Assembly (NCBI GenBank): GCA_021733795.1
Contig: JAIPKB010000034.1
Coordinates: 1-34,708, forward strand
Source: Akkermansiaceae bacterium
GTDB taxonomy: Bacteria; Verrucomicrobiota; Verrucomicrobiia; Verrucomicrobiales; Akkermansiaceae
Length of the DNA stretch: 34,708 bases
Reading direction: 5' to 3'
The notes under the pieces are model-generated. The model did no database searches. It saw nothing but the letters and a program-made list of their open reading frames with translations, and had not been told where the DNA came from. Below, piece by piece: positions 8,444-17,300 of this stretch. Position 1 is the stretch's first letter; the number at the start of each line of letters is the position of its first letter. A program made the position numbers and the translations under genes.

Positions 8444-9346
8444 ATGAGTAAATTCCCACTTATGGGCGTTGCCGCGGCTTTCGTTGCGTCCACGCCCTTG
8501 GGCGCTGTTCAGTTTCAGGTCATCCGCATCGGCGACACCGACGGGTTTGGCTACGGCGCCGCTTCTGGCTACACGACCGGCACGAGCGCTTCGAATGCCG
8601 ATGGGCTTGGAAATCTTGCAGCCGGTGATCGGCTCCCCAGCCTCAATGGCAACGCCAAGGTGGCGGCCGGCGACGGCGATGACTTTGACAACCGGTCGGG
8701 GGAAGGCAGTTCCGCAGTGGGTGCCGTCATTGGAAATGGCACCAAGGGGGCGGCGTTCACCGACATTGCGCTTTCGAAAAGTTATGACACTTCCACCGCG
8801 GCAACGCAAGTTTGGAACCACAGTGCATCAGCCTCCGGGGCGGGCGGGGCGTTTCCGATGCCTCCCTCAGCCACACTCCCGAACCAACCCGGCTTTGTCT
8901 TCGATTTTTTCGTAGCCTGGGGCGACATCACCACCACCACACGGCTGTTTTTCAATCTGGTCTTCGGTGATTACGACGAAAGTCCGGCGGTCATTCACCT
9001 CACCAGTGCGGATGGGAGCCCCCGGGGCATCGCGATCAACACCCAGGGTGGCGTCGATGGTCTGATTCAGGAGGCCAGTGTGAAACTCAATTTCAACGAT
9101 GTTTTCACTCCGTTCGATGGAGGTTACAAGGGCTATTTGGCGGTCGATTTCCTGGCCCGGGATGAGTCGTATACGGCCTTCGATTATATCGAAATCGGTG
9201 TCCTTAATGATCCCGGTAGTGTGAGCGTTAATGTTCCCCGCAGAGTGAACGTGGCTGATGCCGGATCGACCTTGGCGCTGGTGTTCGCCCCGTTGCTTGG
9301 AATGTTTGTGGTCGGCCGGATGGCAGGGCGAACGAAGGGCGCTTGA
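8444..9346 (+). CDS. Secreted protein with variant (VADAG) exosortase sorting signal
   Basis: 300 residues; function of the body not recognised. The ATG at 8444 is chosen because it begins a signal peptide (MSKFPLMGVAAAFVASTPLGA) and is preceded by a C-rich leader like those of two sister genes; an in-frame ATG at 8372 would add 24 residues without signal character. The mature part is rich in Gly, Asp, Ser and Thr and probably beta-stranded (FDFFVAWGDITTTTRLFFNLVFGDYDESPAVIHL). The C-terminus reads VADAGSTLALVFAPLLGMFVVGRMAGR: motif, hydrophobic segment, basic end. It matches the VPDSG/PDGG-CTERM layout but with Ala where Pro is usual. Expected fate: export, exosortase cleavage and surface attachment. 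It has its own sigma-54 promoter and twin activator motif. Confidence 0.75.
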   Translation: MSKFPLMGVAAAFVASTPLGAVQFQVIRIGDTDGFGYGAASGYTTGTSASNADGLGNLAAGDRLPSLNGNAKVAAGDGDDFDNRSGEGSSAVGAVIGNGTKGAAFTDIALSKSYDTSTAATQVWNHSASASGAGGAFPMPPSATLPNQPGFVFDFFVAWGDITTTTRLFFNLVFGDYDESPAVIHLTSADGSPRGIAINTQGGVDGLIQEASVKLNFNDVFTPFDGGYKGYLAVDFLARDESYTAFDYIEIGVLNDPGSVSVNVPRRVNVADAGSTLALVFAPLLGMFVVGRMAGRTKGA

Positions 9347-9412
9347 CCGAAGGTTTGGATTGTAGCGAAACGCAAAGGCGCGGAGGTCGCAGAGCGAACC
9401 GCGAAGGAGGAT

Positions 9413-9580
9413 AGGCTTCCAGCCCAATACTGTTCAATTAGTTGCAAAGGACAGCTAATAAAACCACGGATTACACGGATGTACACGGATAACAGATAAA
9501 AGCGCGGAGCGCTATCCGTGCCAATCCGCGTAATCCGTGGTCGAAAATTCTTAAGTGAACAGTATTTGGCTCCCAGCCTG
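9413..9580. repeat. Nested inverted repeat (MITE-like)
   Basis: The outer arms share CCAAATACTGTTCA (left CCCAATACTGTTCAATTAG, right the complement of CTTAAGTGAACAGTATTTGG). The inner arms at 9464-9540 are CCACGGATTACACGGAT and its near-complement ATCCGCGTAATCCGTGG. It can fold into one long hairpin and has no ORF. With 9361-9400 (GCAAAGGCGCGGAGGTCGCAGAG, also repeat-like) it fills the space after the gene at 8444. Confidence 0.7.
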
Positions 9581-9672
9581 TTTCATGCAAGAGGGGTCAA
9601 TTGATGTCTATCGTGCCACTGGCTCGAACATGAATTGTCAGATCTACCAAGGTTTTTGCGGGCGGGGGAGAT

Positions 9673-9753
9673 CCGGGGCGAGCCTGCTTCGCTGAAGCTA
9701 CGAAGGCCAGAGCCGCCCCGCAGACGGCCTGGCGCGAGCCGCGCCAGCCACGG
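9673..9753. repeat. 81-bp palindromic repeat, copy 1 (left of the group II intron)
   Basis: It matches 11968-12048 at all but about two positions, in the same orientation. It contains the hairpins GCTTC-GCT-GAAGC and CTGGCGCG-AGC-CGCGCCAG. It is followed by a 7-bp hairpin, GCGGACA-GCA-TGTCCGC, at 9765-9781, 11 bp before the intron boundary. Confidence 0.8.
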
Positions 9754-10077
9754 GAATGCGGGGCGGACAGCATGTCCGCTGGACTCAGCGTTGTGCGCCG
9801 AGCCAAGCAAGGCGCTTCTTATATGGTGAAAGACCAAATATGACAAAACCTAGCCAGTAGTCATTACCGAGTGTTGCAGACATGTTAGCTAACCCATCAA
9901 ATTCGCGGAGGAAACCGCGTCACCAAACTTGTTCCTGGAGGCTGCGGCCAACGGGTGGGGAAACAGCATGGCTGAAGCGTACACAGGGAATCACGCAGGC
10001 CACAGGGCGGTTCGCACCCGCCTCAAGACTAATGCAGCCTCGTAAGAGTGCCATGTGGAAGGAGATCCACTAACGTT

Positions 10078-11712
10078 ATGGAGAATCCAGCACCGGAAGA
10101 CGCGTCAAAGGCAAGTGTCCAAGGTTCCACCGGGGTCGTCACAGGTCGTGGCATGTGTGAAGAGAAGCGAAACGATGACCGCCCTGCGGAGGGCGGCACC
10201 TTGAACTCGGGACGCCTGGCGGCCCCGGCTGTTGGAGAGATCTACCTTCAGCGGCCCAACGACTTCCAACCCACAGAAGGAGTCGCCAAAAGCCATCAGG
10301 AATCAGACCTGCCAATAGTAGTCAGAGACGGTAACACCGATCACACGGCGAAGGATCAGGCAGGAATGCAACGCGGACAAAGCACCCACGCCAGAGGCAC
10401 GAATATCCTCAATGAAAGCGTGTCACGCACCCTGTCCGCACTGGGAACCAAAGCGGGAAAAGAGCCGAAACATCGCTTTCGGAGTCTGGCCCGCCTACTC
10501 GACCGGCAGATGCTCGGAGAGGCGTTCCGCAAACTCAAACGCAAGGCCGCGCCTGGTATCGACGGCGTGACTCATGCGGAGTATGCAAAGAACCTTGAGG
10601 AAAACCTGCTGGCATTGGAATCGCGTCTGAAGGAAGGGAATTACCGAGCCCTGCCGGTGAGACGCCGGTGGATCGCCAAAGCGGGAAGCAGGAAAATGCG
10701 ACCGTTGGGCATCCCCGTGTTGGAAGACAAAATCGTGCAGCAAGCCGTGAGGATGATCCTCGAACCGATATGGGAAAACGACTTCGTTGACGAAAGCATC
10801 GGATACCGTCCGGGACGCAGTCCGCGCCTAGCCACCCAGGAATTGGGGGAGGCCTTGCACGACGGGAAACACCGGTGGGTCGTCGAGGCGGACATCAGAG
10901 GGTTCTTTGATCACATCAATCACGACTGGCTGGTAAAAATGCTGGAGCACCGCATAGCCGACCGCAGCCTGATCCGGATTATCCGCAAATGGCTCAAGGC
11001 CGGGGTGATGGAAGAGTTGAACCATTGGGCACCCTCCGACGAGGGCACGCCGCAGGGAGGAATCATCTCCCCCCTGTTGGGAAACATCTATCTGCACTTC
11101 GTCCAAGACCTGTGGATCAAGAAGGACGTCGCCAAGAAGAGCAAGGGAAGCGTGCTGTTCCGGCGTTATGCGGATGACAGCATCGTCTGCTTCGAAAGAA
11201 AGGACGATGCCGAGGCCTATCTGCGGGCGCTGCCCGCAAGGCTGGCCAAGTTCGGCCTGGAGCTCGCCACGGAGAAGAGCGCACTGGTCAAATTCAACCG
11301 GTGGGAAGGAGAGAGCAGCGGGAAGTTCACCTTCCTTGGCTTCGACTTCTACTGGGGGAAGAGCCGGCACAATCCGAAATACTGGCGGGTCAGGCGCGTC
11401 ACCAACGCCAAGAAGTTCCGCGCCGGGCTCAAAACCCTCAAGGGCTGGCTCAAGAAATCGCGGAGCCTCCGGCTCCCCGAGATCGTCGCCACGCTCAAGA
11501 GCAAGCTGCGCGGCGTCTGGAATTATTACGGCGTCATTGGCAACTCGGAACGCAACGGCCGGTTCGCATGGTTCGCCCAGCGGCTGGTTTACAAATGGCT
11601 CAACCGCCGCAGCCAGCGGCGAAGCTACAACATGACTGCGTTCATGGAAGCCTGGAAGCGTTGGCAAATCCCGATGCCTTGCGTCGTGGAGAAACCCTGG
11701 CCGCATGCTTGA
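10078..11712 (+). CDS. Group II intron-encoded reverse transcriptase/maturase
   Basis: 544 residues. It reverse-transcribes the intron and helps it splice and retrohome. RT motifs in order: PGIDGVT (159-165), ADIRGFFDHI (271-280) with the first catalytic Asp, GTPQGGIISPLL (323-334), and YADD at 364-367. The X/maturase region follows (KLRGVWNYYGV...RLVYKWLNRRSQRRSYN). No HNH endonuclease domain follows, so it would be an En-minus type that primes from other DNA ends. The start at 10078 is preceded by AAGGAGAT (10059-10066), a good ribosome site 11 bp away; an upstream GTG at 10048 is less likely. The first 130 residues are a low-conservation extension. The ORF is intact, so the intron may be active. 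Confidence 0.95.
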   Translation: MENPAPEDASKASVQGSTGVVTGRGMCEEKRNDDRPAEGGTLNSGRLAAPAVGEIYLQRPNDFQPTEGVAKSHQESDLPIVVRDGNTDHTAKDQAGMQRGQSTHARGTNILNESVSRTLSALGTKAGKEPKHRFRSLARLLDRQMLGEAFRKLKRKAAPGIDGVTHAEYAKNLEENLLALESRLKEGNYRALPVRRRWIAKAGSRKMRPLGIPVLEDKIVQQAVRMILEPIWENDFVDESIGYRPGRSPRLATQELGEALHDGKHRWVVEADIRGFFDHINHDWLVKMLEHRIADRSLIRIIRKWLKAGVMEELNHWAPSDEGTPQGGIISPLLGNIYLHFVQDLWIKKDVAKKSKGSVLFRRYADDSIVCFERKDDAEAYLRALPARLAKFGLELATEKSALVKFNRWEGESSGKFTFLGFDFYWGKSRHNPKYWRVRRVTNAKKFRAGLKTLKGWLKKSRSLRLPEIVATLKSKLRGVWNYYGVIGNSERNGRFAWFAQRLVYKWLNRRSQRRSYNMTAFMEAWKRWQIPMPCVVEKPWPHA

Positions 11713-11796
11713 CAAGCCCCGCCCCGCACGATATGAGTCCACCAACCAACAGGTCGCCAATCATGATCGAAGTTCCACCTGCGCGCATTCCTGAGG

Positions 11797-11830
11797 AGCC
11801 CGGTGCGGTAATTCCGCACGCCGGGATCTG
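11797..11830 (+). ncRNA. Group II intron domain V
   Basis: A 34-nt hairpin that starts with the catalytic AGC triad: arms AGCCCGGTGCGG and CCGCACGCCGGGATCT around a TAAT-type tip. It lies 84 nt after the RT stop codon, the usual place for domain V. Confidence 0.8.
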
Positions 11831-11885
11831 CAAGGGGGGCGTCGGGCAACCGGCGTCCCTACCTTAATCAGGATGAACGCGCGGA

Positions 11886-11930
11886 GCGCCGACATTCTGT
11901 CGGCTATGTGAGACCGACATGCTGTCGGGC
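11886..11930. repeat. Tandem short palindromes GCCGACA-TTC-TGTCGGC and CCGACA-TGC-TGTCGG
   Basis: Two adjacent hairpins lie just after the intron 3' end. Both have an ACA-NNN-TGT centre, as does GCGGACAGCATGTCCGC at 9765-9781 on the 5' side. The stretch 11868-12260 otherwise holds the second 81-bp repeat, a heptamer array and the thrS promoter. Confidence 0.7.
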
Positions 11931-11967
11931 GAGAGGAGGGGGCGCAGCAAAATGCCGGACAGCCGGT

Positions 11968-12048
11968 CCGGGGCGAGCCTGCTTCGCTGAAGCTACGAAG
12001 GCCAGGGCCGCCCCGCAGACGGTCTGGCGCGAGCCGCGCCAGCCACGG
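11968..12048. repeat. 81-bp palindromic repeat, copy 2 (right of the group II intron)
   Basis: Near-identical to 9673-9753 and in the same orientation. The two copies are too long and too far from the intron ends to be target-site duplications; they are members of an interspersed repeat family. Confidence 0.8.
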
Positions 12049-12153
12049 CAAAAGAATCCTGTCGTAAATCCGGGACCTGCCTCGGTATTTTGAGGTCAAA
12101 CGCTGGGTTTCCAGACCCCGCCGCCCGGATTCGCACATTCCCCACCTCCGCAG

Positions 12154-12183
12154 TTGACCACCCCGCCCATCGTCCGCTAGCCT
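12154..12183 (+). promoter_or_regulatory. Sigma-70-type promoter of thrS
   Basis: TTGACC (12154-12159) and TAGCCT (12178-12183) have an 18-bp spacer, the same layout as the TTGACC/TAGTCT promoter at 6313-6342. The leader to the thrS ATG would be about 70 nt. Confidence 0.4.
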
Positions 12184-12212
12184 CCGGCCTCAGCCCGCTT
12201 TCTTACTTCCCT

Positions 12213-12243
12213 ACCGATCACCGATCACCGATCACCGATCACC
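12213..12243. repeat. Heptamer tandem array in the thrS leader (ACCGATC x about 4)
   Basis: ACCGATC units repeat head to tail and end 17 bp before the thrS ATG, where a Shine-Dalgarno site would lie. Copy-number change here could alter the thrS leader. Confidence 0.85.
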
Positions 12244-12260
12244 ACCCCATTTCCCACGCC

Positions 12261-14147
12261 ATGTCCACCGACCGCAAGACCCTCGACGAACGCCAGCAGA
12301 TGACCGACCTGGAGCGCCTCCGCCACTCCTGCGCCCATGTCATGGCTACCGCTATCCTGCGCATCTGGCCGGATGCCCAGTTCGCCTACGGCCCGCCGGT
12401 TGAAAACGGGTTCTACTACGACTTCGACATGGCCCACCGGATCACCCCGGAGGATTTCGAAAAAATCGAGGCGGAGATGAAAAAAGTCGCCAAGGAAAAC
12501 CAGAAATTCGAATACCGCGCGATCTCCCGTGCCGATGCCAAGGCGATGGCCGAAAGCGGCCGCCTCGGCGGTCTCGGCGAACGCCCCGGCAACCCGTCGC
12601 GTTTCAAGCTGGACCTCATCGACAAGATCCCCGAAGGCGAGGAAATCTCCTGTTTCCAGAACGGCGATTTCATCGACCTCTGCGCCGGCCCCCACGTCGG
12701 CTACACCTCCAAGTGCAAGAACGTCAAACTCATGTCGGTCTCGTCGTCGTTCTATCTGGGCGATGAATCGAAGGGTCAGCTCCAACGGCTTTACGGCACC
12801 GCTTTTGAAAACAAGGAGTTGTTGGAAGAACACCTGGTCCGGCTGGAGGAGGCCAAAAAGCGCGACCACCGCCGCCTTGGCCGCGAACTCGGGCTGTTTC
12901 ACATCGACGAAATGGTCGGCCAGGGCCTGGTTCTCTGGAAACCGAAAGGGGCCCTCGTCCGCCGCGCGCTTCAGGAGTTCATCACCGAGGAACTTGACAA
13001 GCAGGGGTACTCGCAGGTCTTCACGCCGCACATCGGCAAGCTCGACCTCTACCGCACCTCCGGCCATTTCCCCTACTATCAGGAAAGCCAGTATCCGGCG
13101 ATCGCCGAGCGCGAGGTGTTGGAGAAACTCGCCGATGAGGACGCCACTTGCGCCACCCTCGTCAACGGCTTGTCCGACGGTACCTTCGAGGGCTATCTGC
13201 TCAAGCCGATGAATTGCCCGCATCATATCAAGATCTACGCGAGCGACCCCCATTCCTACCGCGACCTTCCGGTTAGATTGGCCGAGTTTGGTACCGTCTA
13301 CCGCTGGGAACAGTCCGGCGAACTCGGCGGCATGACCCGCGTCCGCGGCTTCACCCAGGACGACGCCCACTTGTTCTGCACGCCCGACCAGGTGGCCGCC
13401 GAGGTCACCGGTTGCCTTGATCTGGTCAAGAAGGTACTCAGCACCCTCGGCATGCACGACTACCGCGTCCGCCTCTCGCTGCGCGATCCGGCCAGCGACA
13501 AATACGTCGGCTCGCCGGAGAACTGGGACAAGGCGGAAGCCGCCCTGCGCGAGGCCGTCCAAACCCTTGGCGTCGCCTACACCGAAGAACTCGGTGAAGC
13601 GGCTTTCTACGGTCCCAAGATCGACTTCGTGGTCAAGGACGTGATCGGCCGCGAGTGGCAGCTCGGCACCGTCCAGGTGGACTACAATCTGCCAGTTAGA
13701 TTCGGCCTCACCTATGTCGGGGCGGACAATCAACCGCACGTTCCGGTGATGATCCACCGCGCGCCGTTCGGCTCCATGGAACGGTTCACCGGTCTGCTCA
13801 TCGAGCATTTCGAGGGCAAGTTCCCCACCTGGCTCGCCCCCGAGCAGGTTCGCGTCCTGCCGATCTCCGAGAAAACCATGGACTTCGCCGAAGCCGCCAC
13901 CGCCAAGCTCGCCGACGCCGGGATCCGGGTGACGATCGACCGCGACTCCGACAAGATCGGAGCCAAGATCCGCCTGGCCCGGCTCGCCCGCGTTCCATAT
14001 ATGTTGGTCATCGGCCAGCGCGAGGCGGAAGAGGGCACGGTCTCCGTCCGCCACCGCGACCGGGACGATCTCGGCGCGCAGCCGTTGGAGGCATTTATCG
14101 CCGGTCTAACCCAGGAGATCCGCGAGCGCAAGCTGGGGGGCGAATAG
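12261..14147 (+). CDS. thrS: Threonyl-tRNA synthetase lacking the N-terminal TGS domain
   Basis: 628 residues; it charges tRNA-Thr. Editing-domain residues H22, H26 (RHSCAHVM), C141 and H145 (CAGPHV) are present. The catalytic core has zinc ligands C319 (KPMNCPHH), H370 (FTQDDAH) and the His of VPVMIHRA, and motif-2 YRWEQSGEL. The anticodon-binding domain is C-terminal (LAPEQVRVLPIS...KIRLARLARVPYMLVIGQRE). The protein starts right at the editing domain: the ~60-residue TGS domain of E. coli ThrS is missing, and the open frame upstream of 12261 does not encode one. Residues about 282-312 are an insertion before the MNCP motif. The ATG at 12261 is chosen as the first codon after the heptamer array. 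Confidence 0.95.
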   Translation: MSTDRKTLDERQQMTDLERLRHSCAHVMATAILRIWPDAQFAYGPPVENGFYYDFDMAHRITPEDFEKIEAEMKKVAKENQKFEYRAISRADAKAMAESGRLGGLGERPGNPSRFKLDLIDKIPEGEEISCFQNGDFIDLCAGPHVGYTSKCKNVKLMSVSSSFYLGDESKGQLQRLYGTAFENKELLEEHLVRLEEAKKRDHRRLGRELGLFHIDEMVGQGLVLWKPKGALVRRALQEFITEELDKQGYSQVFTPHIGKLDLYRTSGHFPYYQESQYPAIAEREVLEKLADEDATCATLVNGLSDGTFEGYLLKPMNCPHHIKIYASDPHSYRDLPVRLAEFGTVYRWEQSGELGGMTRVRGFTQDDAHLFCTPDQVAAEVTGCLDLVKKVLSTLGMHDYRVRLSLRDPASDKYVGSPENWDKAEAALREAVQTLGVAYTEELGEAAFYGPKIDFVVKDVIGREWQLGTVQVDYNLPVRFGLTYVGADNQPHVPVMIHRAPFGSMERFTGLLIEHFEGKFPTWLAPEQVRVLPISEKTMDFAEAATAKLADAGIRVTIDRDSDKIGAKIRLARLARVPYMLVIGQREAEEGTVSVRHRDRDDLGAQPLEAFIAGLTQEIRERKLGGE

Positions 14148-14173
14148 GATCGCTGAGAATCTCCTTGGGCATC

Positions 14174-14358
14174 TAAGAGGCTGCCTGGAAAATGGCAGGG
14201 ACGCTTCCGGAGCGTCCGGGCGAATGAACTGAGAAAAAAAGCCCCTCCTTCGCCAAAGGCTGCGGCGGACAGGCGTATCGGCCGTTCATTCGCCCCCCAT
14301 TCTCGTGGACCGTTCGGAAAACGGTCCCTGCCTGAGAGATTTTTCAGACAGCCTCTAA
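14174..14358. repeat. MITE-like element with covarying hairpins
   Basis: About 185 bp. The terminal inverted repeats are TAAGAGGCTGCCTGGAAAAT on the left and the complement of ATTTTTCAGACAGCCTCTAA on the right, with TAA at both edges. It contains hairpins at 14199-14217 (arms GGACGCT/AGCGTCC) and 14307-14327 (arms GGACCGTT/AACGGTCC, loop CGGAA). It lies between the convergent ends of thrS and a giant protease. The hairpins could act as a bidirectional terminator. Confidence 0.85.
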
Positions 14359-14379
14359 CCCGTCAAACCGGTCGTGGGG

Positions 14380-17300
14380 TTACGGCGGCGCAATGCGGTA
14401 GAATCCCCGCCATTCCGGCGGCGAGCTGTCCGTGAATTCGATGAATCCGTTCGCGGCAGCAGTCTTGCTGGCGAGGGGAGTCCACGTCTTCAGGTCCGGG
14501 GAGCGTTCAATCTGATAGGTAGTACCGGGGATCCCCCAGAACCGCAGGACCACCTCGTCGTTGGTCAGGCTGATCTGGTTGGGCACCTGAGGCGGAGGGA
14601 ACACGGTTAGGTTCACCTTCCAACTGGTATTGCCATTGGGGTGGGTCGTGTTGGTGAAGGCCACCGTCGTGGAGTAGGTCTGCGGCAGCAACGTCTCCGC
14701 CTGGGCGTTCAAGGTGACGACTACCTCCACGCTGGCACCGGGGGCCAAGGTGCCGCTGCTGGCAGAGAGGTCAATCCACGGCGCATCGGTGCTCGCCTCC
14801 CAGTCCAGGGACGTGTCCGCGATGTTGCTCAAGGTGTAGGTTCCGGTCGCCGGGCTGAACGGACCGCCGCCGGGGCCTGCGCTGGTCAAACCCGTGGCCT
14901 GGGCGATGGCAAGGGTGCCGGCGGGGTGGTCGTTGTCGGCGTCCAGCACGATGGTGGCACTCTCGGAGGTGCCGATGGTTGCGCCCGGCGCACTGGTCAG
15001 CGTGAGTGTCACGGTTTCGGCGGCCTCCGGTGTCGTGTCATCGACCGGCGTCACCACCAGATCGACAAAACTCTGGCCCGCCGGGATCAGCACGGAATGC
15101 CCAAGTGGCACGAAATCGCTCGGGCTGCTTGCCGTTCCGACCACTTGGAAATTCGCGGTCAGATCCGCGCTGGCCGGGCCCGATCGTGAAATCCGGAACG
15201 TGCCGGTATCCAGTCCGGTTTCCGAGGCACTGGCATCGATCGCGGCGATGCTGACGGTCCCCCCCGAGTCATTGTCGAGAATCGTGTGGGTGTGGGTGGT
15301 GAAGGCGTCCAACACGGCATTGACCGGGTTGCTCACGGTGATCACCAGAGTTTCGGCGGACTCAACGAGGGAGTCGTCGTTCACCAGGACGAAAATGCTT
15401 TGAGTCACCGTTCCCGGCGAAAAAAAGATCGGTTGAGGTGGGTCATAATTGTAATCCGCTGGACGGGAGGCGGTTCCGCCTCCAAAGGCGTAGTTCACGG
15501 TGACGGGAACCGAGGAAGCGGCGCTGAGTGAGACCGTCACCGAAATAATGAATTCGTCTTCCAGACCGCTGGTCGTAGCATGGGTAAAGGCCACCCCCAC
15601 CGGGCCCCCGCTGTCGTTGTCTGTAAGGGTCACGGTCTTTGCCGTCGTGGTGGCCAGCGAGTAGTAATCGGTTGGAGATGGCGCCAGGCACGCCACCACT
15701 GTCTCGTTGCTCTCCTTGATGGCGTCATCGACGGGAGCGACGGTCAGGAGGGCGCTGGCCGAGCCCGCCGGGATGACGATGCTGTTGCTGATCTGGAGAT
15801 AATCCGCGCCATTGATCGCCGAGCCTGAGATGCTGAAATGGATGGTGAGCGGTTCGGCGGTGCTGCCGGTGCGGCTGAACGTGAAGGTGCCCGGGTTCGT
15901 GCTGGCCTCGGAGGCGCTCGCATCACTGGCAGCGAGTGTGATGCGGGGGCTGTCGTCATCGGTCATTACTACCGCGGCTGAGCCCGGATTGGCAATGTTG
16001 TAACTTGGGTTGCTGAGGATCGTGGCGATGACGGTTTCGGTGCCTTCGACGGCGCTGTCATTGAGGGGCGAAACCGTGAAGCTGGCGCTGACCTGCCCGG
16101 CCGGAATGGTCACTGTCTCCGGAAGTGCCACATAGTCCACGCCGTTTGTGGCCGTACCGGTCAGCGCGTAATGGACCACCAGGTCCGCCGCCAGGCTCCC
16201 AACCCGGACGACCGTACACGTTCCGCCGTTGGAGCTTCCTTCCACTGCGGTGTCATCGGTCGCGGCAATCGTGACCACGGGCGGATCGTTGTCGACGATC
16301 ATGACCGTGGCGGAGGATGGCGTGCCGACGTGGTAGGTTGCGTGGGTGAGGATGGTTGCGATGACCGATTCGTTGCCCTCCACCACGACATCGTCAACGG
16401 CGTTGAATGAAACCCTGGTGCTTGCCTGCCCGGCAGGAATCACCACCACCCCGCTCAACGGGCTGCAATCGACGCCATTGTCGGCCGTGCCGCTCACTGC
16501 GTAGTTCACGGTCAGGTCGTCAGCCACGCCGCCCGCTCGGGTGAACAGGAAGCTCCCGGCATCCAAACCGGTTTCCGTGGCAAGGTCGTCCGGGGCCGAG
16601 ACGGTGACCGTTGGTGTGCCGGGCGTCTGGCTGTCGGCGATGGTCACCGTGGCCTCGGCGAGGGAACCCAGAACGTAGGCGGAGTTCTCGAACAGGGTCA
16701 GGGTGACTGTTTCCGGGCCTTCGACCGCCGGGTCGTCCAGCACCGTCAGTCCGATGTCGATGGCGGCGACTCCGGCGGGCATGACGAGCTGCAGGGGTGG
16801 GCCAGCGGCAGGTGCCGGAGCAAGGGCATAGTCGGAGGAATAGGTCGCGGTTCCCGAGAGGTTGAATCTCACGGTTAGGGCGGAGGTGAGAGATCCGGTG
16901 CGGCTCAGCGTGAATCTGCCCGGATCCGCACCTGCCTCGGCGGCCACGGGGTCTATGGCAGCGATGCTGAGAACCGGTCCCTGGGTGGCCGTCCAGTCCT
17001 GGTCGGCGAGACCCGGGCCAACGTTCACCGGATTGTTCCAGCCCGCAGTAGCCAGAGCATAGCCGTATTTGACCGCGGAGAGGGTGTGGCTGCCCGCCGC
17101 CAGGTTCGCCACCACGTAGCAACCGTCGCAGTCGGTGTAGCCCCCGCGATACGCGCTACCAACCAGGCCGTTGTGCACCCGGACGCCCGCCACCGGTTGC
17201 CCGCCGCCGGTGATGATCCGCCCACTCACTTGATAGGTTCCCGGTGTGCCGACGGTGACCACCAGATTCCGGCTGGCAACGCCGCCCTTCATGTCGCTGA

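Larger units (their letters stand above)
9793..11867 (+). mobile_element. Group II intron with encoded reverse transcriptase
   Basis: The 5' boundary is placed at GTGCG (9793-9797), which fits the GUGYG rule, and is followed by conserved intron-like sequence up to the ORF. Domain V is recognisable at 11797-11830, and a domain VI-like stem (GGGGGGCG...CGTCCCTACC) runs to about 11866. Length is about 2.07 kb. It sits in an intergenic repeat region between the 8444 gene and thrS, just after a small hairpin, and so interrupts no gene. The 3' boundary is uncertain by a few bases. Confidence 0.8.

Noticed and set aside
9673..12048. 81-bp direct repeats as group II intron target-site duplications
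   Set aside because: Group II introns retrohome without target duplication, and the repeats are 39 bp and about 100 bp away from the intron ends.
12090..12260. Upstream extension of thrS
   Set aside because: It translates a repeat and the heptamer array, not a TGS domain; the start at 12261 is directly before conserved ThrS sequence.
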